From assembly GCA_012274445.1 (NCBI GenBank), contig JAAROD010000049.1:1054001-1118000 (forward strand): a DNA stretch of 64,000 nt. The letters run 5' to 3'. This document shows, in pieces, positions 25,235 to 35,900 of the stretch. The translations under genes were made by a program, and so were the position numbers. Below the pieces are notes generated by a model. It saw nothing but the letters and a program-made list of their open reading frames with translations. It had not been told where the DNA came from and did no database searches. How positions within the stretch are numbered: the stretch's first letter is position 1; each line of letters opens with the position of its first letter. Source of the stretch: Sclerotiophoma versabilis (taxonomy: Eukaryota > Ascomycota > Dothideomycetes > Pleosporales > Didymellaceae).

Positions 25235-28001
25235 TCAGAACTCGTCGTCGGGTTCTGGCGCGTAGAATCGCTCGCAATTCTCGCAGAAAGCATGTCCATT
25301 GCACATTATATCTGTACACTTAGTTTGCAAAGAATATGTCTCGGGCCCTGCGTGGCATTGGCACTATTGATATCAGCGTCTGCAGACTATATCAGAGGAG
25401 GAACGACTTACGCAGATCCAAAGAATTGTTGGACTGGATTTCTTTCCTGGGCGTTGAGACTGTGCGAAATCTGCTTGAGGTCCTCGTTTTCCCAGACCAT
25501 CTTTTGCAAACACCTGAGGTGCAAAGGGAACTGGTGACGGATGATTCTCATGGGCGTCAGGCATCTCATCACCATCAAAATCCTGAGCATCTGCAGTCTT
25601 CTCTTCTTCGTCCAATGACATGTTCTCCAGAAGTTCCTTCTTCGTCCTGTTTTCCTCTACGCAGATCCAGTCATCAATATTTTTCTTTGGGATATCTTTC
25701 TCGAAGTGGTGCGCAATATGATCAAAGCGCTCGTCCCAAGCATAGTTGCGTCTAGTCTTGAGCGTCTTGATCGCGCGACAGAATCCGCACCAGTACTGGC
25801 CCTGGCAATTCTTGCCTATCTTACAACGATCGATAATCTCTTGCATCTTCTCTTTAGACGTGACTTGGTGCTCATGTTCGAGATGATTTCGAAACTGCAC
25901 GGCGCGGTAAAAGTGCTGGGCACACGTTTCACCCAATTGGAGCAGGTCGCAACGGTAGGTCTCTTGCTGAAAATGCTGGGAGTTCTCGTGACGCTTCCAA
26001 TCCGACTTGGCACCAAATTTCTTGTGACACTTAGGGTACGTGCAACCGTACGGTTTAATATGCCTCTTCAAGTGCTTGTTCAGGTCGCAAGTGCGACCAG
26101 AGAATCTGCAGTTCTCACGAGGGCACTGCTGCGCGCCAGACGCAGATCTTTGGGCTGAGCTACTCTCTCGCTGCCGAGTAGACTTGATCTGTTCCTGCAC
26201 TGAGGGTGCTATATCATGTGCGATGCAATCATCACCAGCTTGCTGTTGTGACTCCAGGACCTGGCGCAACATCTCTTGGAGTTTGGTCTTGGAAAGCTTG
26301 TCAAGGTCCAGTTTTTTTTTTTGCTGTTCAGATTTCGTCTGAGGCTCACTTGACAACTGTAGCTGCAACGCTGAGTTTACATTGGAATTAGAGTCTCGCG
26401 CCGATGTTGTTTTCACGACTTTCCCCGTTGACGACACACGGGACGCCTTCAAGACACCGGATTGGTGTTCGACTGTATTATCCTTTCGGTGCGAGAAGCC
26501 CTGGTCTGGCAACAAATTGCGGCCGGTATGGTCGAAGGAAGATGTACCAGGTTGCGAGAATGACATACCAGATGACTGTGTGGTAGGAGAGACCTGTGAC
26601 GCGCTCGAATTGGAGCGACCGCTGAAAGACATGAACTGCGGATAAACAAAGTTCTGTATACACGCAGGGATTGCGCCATCATTGTCGCTGCCATTTGTCA
26701 ATGCGGTTTCTGAGCCCATGCCGGCAAGCAAATGCGATGAATCGACGACGGCGACTGGCTGCACTATGGTCTGTGGATCCGGCAGATCCTGCGGGTCTTG
26801 AAGAATGAACTCCGAGCTTCAATCGTCAGATTCGTACAAAAAGCCCATAGAGTGCTAGACCTACCATTTGATTAAGTCGAACATATCCTCGTTTTTGTGC
26901 ATCCGATCGATGTGTTGCTTGAAATTGTCCAGACGCGGCCATACTTTGTGTTTGTTTTGACAGCCAACAGCTGCACACCGGTATGACTTTGAGTTGGCGA
27001 GACCGATATGGTGCACACTCTTCTTGTGACGGTCAAGGTCGTTGATAGTGGAGAAGCCTTTGCCACCCCTCTTGCATCCTGCCTCTTCGCAAATAAAGGT
27101 TTTATTGTGTTTGAGCATGTGTTTGCTATGTAAATACTGTCAGTGCCATAAATTACTAAGAGTTCGAGCGGACATACTTATGTTCAGAGTTGCATTTCGA
27201 CATCACAGAACAGCCCGGTTCTGTGCAAGGAATTGGTTGCCTCTGGTTGGCACTTTGGCTGCTATATTGTGAAATTGATCTTTGATCAGACGGCATCCGC
27301 AGCATCTCGTGCGATTCACTTCGCGCAGATTGTACGTTCATGGTCCTTGTTTGAATCAGGAGCTCTGATGGCAGTTCTTGATCAACATGACCTGGATCAT
27401 GGCTCAGAATGGACTGAGTCGGTTGCGTATGGTAACCGGAGTCAGAGACTGGTGCATTGCTTCCAACATCCGAGCAGGACTTCTGAAGGTACTGGCGAAA
27501 GTTACGTTGGGGTTGACTGAAAGTGTTCTGGCTGCCACCCGCATTGGAATATCTCATAGGATTCCATGGTTCATCGCCTTGATAGAACCGGGCGATAGGA
27601 TCCGCAATGGGTTCCACGTGGTTCTGAAAGCCAGGGAAAGAATCTGAGCCTGGAGGGACCAGGAAACGAGCATTGTGCAAGTTTGGATCAATGTTGCTGT
27701 GGTATTGAAACCCCTTGTGATGCTGCTGGAAGTTCGTACGAGGTGCAGGCCTTGAAGGGGGAGCGGTCCGCACAGTTTGTACAGTTTGCACAGTGTTAGT
27801 AGGGCTGGGTACAGAATTGATCGAAGCCCTAGCACCTGGGAAGCCCCACTGCTGGAAGTAGTTATCGGAGAACTGGGTTGCTCGATCCTGGTAGCCCTAG
27901 AATGGTCACTATGGGAATCTAAATCTACTCTGAGAAGCACGTACAGCCTCGTCAACGTAACTGAGGTTGATCGATGGGTTGTTTGTGAATGGCTGCGACA
28001 T
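25235..28001 (-). CDS. Large multi-zinc-finger protein (C2H2 clusters plus C-terminal Cys ribbon)
   Basis: Exons in coding order: 27945-28001, 27178-27896, 26865-27125, 25412-26816, 25235-25363 (856 aa). A Gln/Ser-rich N-terminus leads to three C2H2-type fingers (CTEPGC, completed by HNKHMLKH across intron 2; CEEAGC..HKKSVH; CAAVGC..HIDRMH). After a long polar linker and a Lys/Glu helix comes a second cluster (CPRENC..HLKRH, CTYPKC..HENSQH, a longer finger with HLEHEH), then CKIGKNCQGQYWCGFC and an acidic tail. The final exon adds WICCQCHAGPETYSLQTKC and CNGHAFCENC, a ribbon-like Cys/His group seen only after splicing the 48-bp last intron. Probably a nuclear regulator, but the target is unknown. 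A run of 11 A encodes Lys-Lys-Lys (26312-26322). Confidence 0.85.
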
Positions 28002-29210
28002 GTCTGCTGCTACAAGTCAGCATGTTGGTCAGGGTTCTAATGATGCTAGTGCTCCCCACCCTTACGCATCATTACACATTAAACACAACAAAGGCTAGAC
28101 GAGTGGAAAGTTCAAATTTGATAGAAGGCAACACGTGAAACCGGGAAACCGTCAACACCTACCGATGCTCAGCAGCGCTCAGCTGCAGCCTGACGCCTTC
28201 TCATCCGCCTTCGCAGGGTGTTTTGAATAAAGGTCACAGAGCGTCCAGTGTGCGCACAGCTGCATTAGTATACGTCTGGCTGCAGTTCACCGCCCCACAG
28301 ACAAATCGCACAGAAGAGCCGCAGCTTGGTCCTCCAGTTTCGTGTCCCCGTGCACGGACAGCCGGTGAAGGATCGGGGAAGGCGGGCAGGGTCGACGAGC
28401 GTCACCGTCGTAAAACTCTCACCGCGAGCCAATAACAATGAAATTGCAGGGCAATGAAACTGCTGTCAAGAGGCTGCGAGAGGGAAAGATGAATCCCGTC
28501 GCAGATTTGATGACATAGCGAGGGCGTGGTGAGCGGCCGCCGGAGGGCAACAACAGGGCGTTGCCTGAAATCAAGGATGCTGCTGGTGCGCCAAGAAGGA
28601 GGGCCTCTTGCACTGCCACGCGATACCACAGAGGTCCTGCGAAACGACACACCAATCATCATCTGCGACCTGAGTTTTGAGTTACGCCAGAGGGCAACTT
28701 GATGCGTGGCTTGCTTACTCTGTGCAATAGTCGCATCTGCTGCATCGAGTGTCTCGCTGCACGATCGACAAATGTGCACCTCAACGGTCTGCGATGCCTA
28801 ACGGTCCTGGAATGCTGAAGAGAGCAGCAGTTTTGGCAACAAGGTAACGTGCCACTACTCCTCTGGCCAAGCGATTCTCCTAGGAGGGTATCACCGTCGA
28901 GCGTTACGAAGGTGGGGTCCGCTATAAAGTTCACCGATTATTACACTCGCACTGCTGCCCAGCTACAGTATGATATGCTAGATGCAATCTCCAGGGTAGG
29001 ATTCAGCAAACCAATGTGCCTCCTCCTGTATGAATCCAAATACTTTTGGCAAAATATTTGTCCAAGTCTCAAAGGAGGCAGAGTTCATTCTTAGTATGAG
29101 TCCCGACATCAACGCTTCCACACCGATGAAGCTCCATGCACACGCACCAAGCCCCGGCACCGCTCACCTCACATCTTACCTCTAGCAGAATGGATTGTCA
29201 GCCGTGTTCT
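28002..29210. other. Intergenic, no gene recognised
   Basis: 1.2 kb upstream of the zinc-finger gene. A 125-codon minus-strand open frame (28402-28779) has no recognisable domain. Likely promoter and 5' UTR sequence. Confidence 0.45.
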
Positions 29211-29779
29211 TCACGCTCTCGTCGTCCCGATCCTGCCCAACCTACTCGTCTCTAGAAACCACCCAATCCATGTCAGCCCGACAAGCACCGGAAACCCATA
29301 AAGCTGCGGCTTCCCGTCCCCAAACTGAGGATCCATCCACCCAGCACCCGGATATAAGATGCCTGTCAAATTACTCAGGTAGACCAAATTTTGCAGCACC
29401 AGCACCCACGTCAGATGCAGGCTCTGCTCTTTGGGCACGGGAGTGGAAGGTATGAGGAGGTAGATGATGTAGAAAGTGATTAGGCCGACGAACAGGCCTA
29501 TGGATTGTTTGTCTGCCTGAAGTAAGTATTTCGAGAGAGTATGGGATCGAAATGAGGCGGTACCCATTGTGGTAGCGTGCGTGAGGTGGCCAGTTTGGGT
29601 TGTAGATGTGTGTCTTGCTAGAGGAATCAGTTGCCAGAAGTTCGATGTAAGGGTATAAATAGTCAGTAGCAAAGCAAGACTTACTTACAGTCTGCTAGGA
29701 AGGGCCCTATCAATGTGATGAGGTTCACGGTAGATATCATGGATTTCCCGATCGTGAAGGTGCGTATGGTTGACGACAT
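29211..29779 (-). pseudogene. Small fungal multi-pass membrane protein, apparently frameshifted
   Basis: Exon 1 (29685-29779) encodes MSSTIRTFTIGKSMIS and a membrane helix ending FLADCN. Exon 2 (29564-29617) encodes KTHIYNPNWPPHARYHNG, a strong match to a family of small fungal membrane proteins with a conserved HNGQT motif (possibly DUF6640; the name is from memory). Exon 3 (29211-29516) encodes three further helices (IGLFVGLITFYIIYLLI, WVLVLQNLVYLSN, YGFPVLVGLTWIGWFL). With the only good splice sites (gg|GTACCG, CTTCAG|gcag) the reading goes HNGQT and then meets a stop after three residues, because the exon lengths total 455, one base short of a multiple of three. The 3' frame resumes correctly at SIGLF. 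A one-base loss near 29505-29515 explains this, whether a true null allele or a sequencing error. Confidence 0.6.
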
Positions 29780-30475
29780 TTTTGTACTTGATGCAAGAGA
29801 CGAAGTTCAAGTTGATCCGGAAGTTTGTCAATAATTCTAGGACGTGCTCACCCTAGATATCGATGTTCGATGTTTGCCCTCTACCCGCTCCGAGATGCAT
29901 GCATGGCGTAGAGCAACTTTAGTCGCACAACTTTGTGAATTCCTAACCGCATTCTCGTGGGGCCGAAGGTATTGGAGAACTTTTCGAAGATCGACCGTCG
30001 ACCCAGTTTTCTGAGCAACGAGGTCTACTTTGCGTACATTAAGGGCAAAAATCTGGGTATGAGAGAATGGCTAAGAGGTAGTCAGATTACTGGCACCATG
30101 GGTGAATGAGGGCGTCGTCTCATACATAGACAGATACTTGGTTTAGTCAAGGGAAAGCCATAAATCATGTGGGTAATACTATGGATTTGGACCTGGGAAT
30201 ATAGATAAACCTGAAGGCAGGATATATTCAGCACGTCCAGAGCCCAAATGCAGAGTAATGTAATTTCAAGCGGAGATGACCAGACCGCATGCGAGAACGC
30301 CGATAGATGAGGGTATGTTATGTAGCGCTTCCATCCTTTCGCAAAGGCCAACACGCCGGATGCCTCCACAGATGCGGTAGTAAAGAGGACGCCGGGCGCC
30401 GCTTGCCCCAGATCGGTGCGACGCCGTCAAGGATAAACAAACAGATCATATACAACAAGTCAAAAAAGTCGGACA
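29780..30475. other. Intergenic
   Basis: About 700 bp between the small membrane-protein gene and the Sds3/Dep1-type gene. A 95-codon minus-strand open frame (30082-30369) with hydrophobic stretches has no recognisable family. Confidence 0.4.
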
Positions 30476-32936
30476 TCATCGCCCAAACAAGCCACCACCT
30501 ACACTCATGCCCAGGCCGCTGCGCTGCGTCAACGGTGCTCTTGCGCCAGGGGGTGCAGGAGGCATAGCTGGTGAGCCGGAAGTCACGCCCCAGCGTTGCG
30601 TTGGGGGCTCGTGCAGCTGGGACTCGGCGTGCTGCGCAGCGGGGCTGGACAATATCCCGTAGGGCTCTCTGCCCAAGACCCCCATGTTGCGTGGATGTGA
30701 GCCTGGCGTATCGGTGTACGATGTGTGCTCTGTTGGTGGTCGTTTCATCTGCATGACCGGCGACTCTGACTCTCCTATTCGACCATTGGTGTTATGCGCA
30801 TTGGATGACGGAGGATTTGAGTTGGCTTCGATTGTCGATGCAGAGCCATTGGGCGCATTGAGGTCTACAATTCGCCTTTGCCCTGCCGGTGTCTGATAGC
30901 TGGCTACGCGTAATGGCCCCGGCGCAAAACGGGACTCTTGCTGAGAGCGGGTCTCCTGGTGTGACGGGTGTCTTGGATTCGCCCATGGTGTGCTTTCAAG
31001 GAACTCGCTCTCGGCGGCTACTTCGTCTGCAGTGGTTCTCTGGTTGTAAGTGCGAAACGATGGTGGCGGCGCTGGTAACGTGGGACGTGTTGCGATCTGC
31101 AGCGCCGAATCAGCTGCCATCTTTCTAGAAGAAATACTCATCAACATACCTTCATTGCTCGAAGATCCTCGTCAATTTCGCTAGGCCGTGCCGCGCTGAT
31201 GTCTGGTGCAGCTGGGAAGCCAACATACTTGGCCACACCAGACAAGATCGAGACCTCGAGGTTGTATGCTGTTTGCTGTCTTATCTGATCGGATCGCTTC
31301 TCCGGGAGCTTGACCATGTATTCGGTCTCGTCGCAACCCAGCGATCGCCTGCCGCGCTGCAGCTCAAACACACGCTGGTTACACTCTGCTATGATGTCTT
31401 CTCGCAGATCCCTCACTGTCTGGAAATATTGACTATGCATCTGATGTCTTTGGGCCGCCGTGATGGTGACCAGATTCTGCTGCTTCAGCTCGAGTAGTGT
31501 ACTCTCGTAGTCGATCTTCTCTGCTCTTCGGTCGTCTATACACTTGATCATTGCAAGGTATTCGGGATGCTGGCAGTCGGGTTGCTTGAGCAGTTCGAGT
31601 TCTCGTTCGTATTGTGCAATCTGCTCGTCACAAAGCCTGTCACAGTCAGCGATCTTTGCCTGGCGTCAGCTATTGGAAAAGCTTACTTCTCACGGAAAAG
31701 CTTGAACTTTTTCTCAATCTTTGCAAGCTCATCGATTGCGCTCTTCTTCTTCGCAACTGGATCTAGATGTCAGTGGTAGTCTGACACGGACTTTGAAGTT
31801 CCCTTACCTTCTTCGTCGAGTGCCGCGCTGTCCTCCTCATTGTCATCAACCTCAACATCGCCGTCAACGGTCTCGGTTGTCGCAAGAGCTTCGGTGTAAG
31901 CGTAGCTTGAGTCCTCGGCTTTCCGCTTCCCTCTCCTGCCACCTTTACGGGGTTTCGCGTGTTTCGCAACTGTAGCCAGTTCGTTTACAGCTTCAGCCGC
32001 AAGGTTGGCCTGTCTCTCTTCTAGGTCAGCTTCTTCCCTGGCAAGCTCGTCCAGACGCTCTTCAGCGTGATCTAGCTCCTCCTCCGCGTCGACACGCTCA
32101 GAGCTCTCGATAACATGTTCCATTGTGCCATTGTATGCTGCAAGCTTCGCCGAGGCGCTGCGTTTTCGTGCAGGTTCGTCGTCTTGGTCGTGGATAGGTG
32201 TGCCTCGTGCGCTCATTCTTTTTCTCTTCTTCCCTGCTAGCTCGAGGCTGGCAGCTTCTGAAGCAGCTGCCAAGGACAGAGCATGCAATGGATCCTGAAC
32301 TTCGTCTGCGTCTTCCATGATCTCGTCCTCGACAACGTCGGATGGTGTAGGTGGAGCAGAGTTATTGTGTTCTAGGGTCTTAGAGTGCATCAGCTTGCTT
32401 GGTGTGCGTGTGTACAGAGCTTCAGAAGCTAGTGACGTATCTGTCACGGTGCGCATGAGCTTTCTTGGTGTCTCTTCCAATCGCTCCGTCTCGGCCTCCG
32501 AGTCGTTTTCGTTTAGGTCCGCTGTTGCGGTAGGTCGTGGTGTAGGTTGCTCAGACTCGACGTCAGATGCGTCACCGAGCTCGCTGAGGCTACTCGAGCG
32601 GTCATCGGCATGGTCATCGGCATGGTCATCGAGGCCACCCAAGACCTCAGCAGCGGCGATTAGATCTGTCGTGATCATTGCCGGTGCTGGTACTGCAGAT
32701 ATTATCGTCGAAGCAGCGGCCGAAGGCCCTGGGCGAGTTACTGGAGACAGTTCCTCGACCTCAGGTCGGCGTGTGGGGGTAGTCGCGGGCGAGGATCGTC
32801 GTCCCTCGTCCTTCTCCACAGTCGCTCTTGGAGCAGTATCTGTGTCGTTCGTAGCGCTGCCGTTCGTTATGTCGTCGTTGGTAGTGGTGGGCGCCATTGT
32901 TGGTGCGCCCATCGTGGCTCCATTGTGGGCGCTCAT
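30476..32936 (-). CDS. Sds3/Dep1-type subunit of the Rpd3L histone deacetylase complex
   Basis: Exons in coding order: 31808-32936, 31687-31762, 31150-31636, 30476-31096 (770 aa). The N-terminal half is acidic, Ser/Thr/Pro-rich and probably disordered, with nuclear-type basic patches (GKKRKRMSARG, KPRKGGRRGKRK). A helical segment (RLDELAREEADLEERQANLA) precedes the Sds3-like core: KKKSAIDELAKIEKKFKLFR, the 'HPEYLAMIKCIDDRRAEKI' block, and DLREDIIAECNQRVFELQRG. The C-terminus is Pro-rich and ends GLGMSVGGGLFGR. Sds3-like proteins dimerise and bind Sin3 to assemble the deacetylase. Whether this is the Sds3 or the Dep1 orthologue cannot be told from sequence inspection. Divergent from NOP12. Confidence 0.85.
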
Positions 32937-33445
32937 AGCACCGAATGCGCCCCAGCAAGAGGATGCGTTGACTCGCAGCCAATGTGGTGTTTGTCGTGTC
33001 TGACCTCTTTGTTAGAGGTCTGCGACGCACGAGGAGCGCGGTGGAAGGCGGAGGACGCTGGGCGCTGGACGCGGAGAAGGGTCAAAATCGCTACGACCGC
33101 GCAGGTGTCGAGGGCAGTGTCTAGGACAGTGCGGGCGGATGCAGGGTTCCCAGAGCTATAAAGCGAGTGGTAAGACCTGGAGAATGAGGTGTCGCTTTGT
33201 GGGGCATATGAAGTGTAAGTGCGCAGCAGAGTGCAGCTTGGGGCTTGCTCACCGCGGGCAGGACGCACCACTTGACGGCAGCGGTCATGGGTGATTGCAC
33301 CGGGGCAGGTAGTACCGGGGCACTAGGCGGTCAGGTTTTCTGCCACGCGCCCATTGGTTCAGATGCCAGGTCCCTTAAGGTCCCACTGAAACTTTCTGCC
33401 TGTGATTGCTGCTTGTTCGCAGATATACCACAATCCGTCGTCACC
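32937..33445. promoter_or_regulatory. Shared divergent promoter region (Sds3/Dep1-type gene and NOP12)
   Basis: Only 509 bp separate the two start codons, so both promoters and 5' UTRs must lie here. No TATA box or known operator could be assigned with confidence. Confidence 0.5.
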
Positions 33446-35123
33446 ATGGCCAAGTCCAAGGACAAGCAAACAAAAAGCGCCAAGGCGGCGAAGCCGTCTG
33501 CCACAGCGGCTCAGAAAGCCTTTGACCCCGCGCTGAGTTCGTTGTTTGCGAGCAGTGTACGTGCGAAACGCTTCCAGAAGCATGAGTTCCAAGACCGTTG
33601 GCTAATTGCAATCACAGTTGGGTCCAGTACAAGCGCCTCCAAAGCAGCGATATGAACGAAAGCTAGAGAAGCGCACGAAGGCGCCTGTCCAGGGACCAAG
33701 CGAGGAGGAAGACGAGGAGGAAGAAGATGAGGAGGAGGAAGAAGATGAGGAGGAGGAAGAAGACGAGGAAGACGAAGGCAGTGATGAAGCAGCTGCAGCA
33801 GAGAATGAACCCAGTGACGAGGAGTCTCCTGAAGCATCGGATAATGAGGCAGAAATGGCCAAGCTGCGTGAGGCAGCTCTAGCTGGCGAGCACGACAAGC
33901 CCAACAAGAAGCGCAAGCGCAGTGGTCAAGAAGAAATCGAGGACAAGTTCATGCGCAAACTGGCGCGTGAAGAGGAGAAAGAGGAGGAGGAGAGGCAGAA
34001 GAAGCGCAAAACGAAGGAGGCGGCAGCTGAGGATGAGGACATGGAGGATGCATCGGAAGCATCAGATGCGGCCGATGCAGCAGAGGAAGATGGACAGAAA
34101 TTTGAGATTCCGCAACACGAGTCTCTAGCCAAGACAGACGGCAAGACTGAAGAGGAGCTTGAAAAAGCCGCTCGTACAGTCTTCCTCAGCAACGTTTCGG
34201 TCGACTGCATCAACTCGAAATCAGCAGAGAAGGCACTCAAGAAGCACCTCGAGTCTTTCATTGCAGATCTGGCCGACAACAACCCTCCCCACAAAATCGA
34301 GTCAATCCGTTTCCGCTCTACCGCCTTCTCCAGCTCACTCCCCAAGCGCGCAGCTTTCGCAAAGAAGGAAATCATGGACGCAACGACAAAATCCACAAAT
34401 GCCTACGCCGTCTATACCACCAAAATTGCCGCCCGCGAAGCTGTCAAGCGTCTCAATGGCTCTGTTCTGCTTAACCGCCACCTGCACGTTGACTGGCTTG
34501 CACATCCCACCAAGGTCGACAACAGACGCTGCGTTTTTGTCGGAAACCTTCCCTTCGTTGACGATGAGAGCAAGGGCGTCGAACCCGAGGAGGGCAAGAA
34601 GAAGAAGATTCCTGCAGACATCGAAGAGGGCCTGTGGCAGCAATTCGGCAAGTGCGGCAAGATCGAAAACGTGCGTGTTATCCGTGACGCGCAAACCCGT
34701 ATCGGTAAGGGTTTTGCCTACGTACAGTTTACTGACGAGAACGGCGTCGAGGCTGCTCTCCAGCTCAACGAGAAGAAGTTTCCGCCCATGCTCCCCCGTG
34801 TCCTCCGTGTCACACGATGCAGAGCAGAGAAGAAGAAAGACAAGCCTCGGGGTCCTGCACCATCTTCAGAGCGAGCAGGAAAGAAAGGCGCGTACCAGAA
34901 GAAGTTCTCTGCGGAGGAGAAGTCTCAGCAAGGTCGCGCGAAGGCTATGTTGGGCAAGGGTGGTGCGGCGAAGGCAAGGGAAAACATCGTCTTCGAGGGC
35001 CACCGTGCGACTGAGGGCCAAGGCAAGAGCGGGCTGAAGTTCAAGGGAGCAAATAAAAACAAGAAGGGACCGAATGGTAGGAAGAGCAGGAGTTCGTCGT
35101 GGAAGTCGGGCGGGAAGAAATGA
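33446..35123 (+). CDS. NOP12: Nucleolar RNA-binding protein Nop12
   Basis: Required for pre-25S rRNA processing in yeast. Exons are 33446-33556 and 33618-35123 (538 aa). Start MAKSKDKQTKSAK; intron 1 (61 bp, GTACGT..CACAG) joins LSSLFASS to LGPVQAPPKQRYERK. A long Glu/Asp tract (nt 33709-33780, mostly GAGGAN codons) is followed by basic nuclear signals (NKKRKRSG). RRM1 starts at RTVFLSNVSVDC (near residue 195) and contains an insertion typical of Nop12; RRM2 starts at RRCVFVGNLPFV and has IGKGFAYVQF as its RNP1. The C-terminus is Lys/Gly-rich (ENIVFEGHRAT, KFKGANKNKKG). The ATG follows CCACCATGG-like context (TCACCATGG). Confidence 0.93.
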
Positions 35124-35900
35124 TGTTCTGACGATAAGAGTCGCTGTTGCGAGTCGTAGTGTAGCTTACTTACAATGGCTCTGTTTCGCAGTGAAATGAA
35201 AGATACCATGATGCTGTGGTATCAGTGCTTCGCTTCACTCTTCAGCGATTGCTCCTACTTTCCCCCCACCATGACGTTCGTGGTGCTAGCATCTCGACCA
35301 TCTCCAAGCTGACCTTCAAGCTCTGTGCTGCACTGTATTGCTGTGGATGCAATCGTTGTAGAGACATGAATTTGTCTTACATGTTGGGCAGCAAGAGCTG
35401 TGAATGAGCTTATACTATGGCGACATCGCAAAACAACGTGACCCTGAAGTATCCGAGAAACGTGGATTCCAAGATGGAGCCCGCCATCTGTGAAACAGAG
35501 GAAAGCTTGACAAGCGTGGGATGGCAGCACGTTGACGTCGTAAATTGTGGAGCTAGATGCAGCCGGTGATGGCCTGTGCGACTCTGAGCCGCTGGGTTGA
35601 ACGTCGATGCAAGTGTCTCATCCTCGCGGCTGCACAGCACGAGCGTTCTCCCCACACCTGTGTTTGGTCTTGCTCCGCCAAACAATCGCCCTAGTAGCCG
35701 TTCTGTGCGTCTTCCTTGTCAGGTGCTGCTCGACCTCATACTGGCCTAGGCCTCGGCCAGCTTGCCCCCTGCCAGCCCCTCGAGAGGCAGACGCCGAGCT
35801 CCAGCTCATGCGCCTCACAGGCTTCCATCGTCATCCGCACACCAGCTAACACACACTCTCTCTTTCGCGAAGAAGGTGCGCCGCACCACCCAACGCCACA
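35124..35900. other. Intergenic upstream of SLA1
   Basis: 777 bp with the NOP12 3' UTR and the SLA1 promoter/5' UTR. Stretches of pyrimidine-rich sequence precede the SLA1 ATG (CTCTCTCTTTC near 35854). No gene recognised. Confidence 0.45.
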
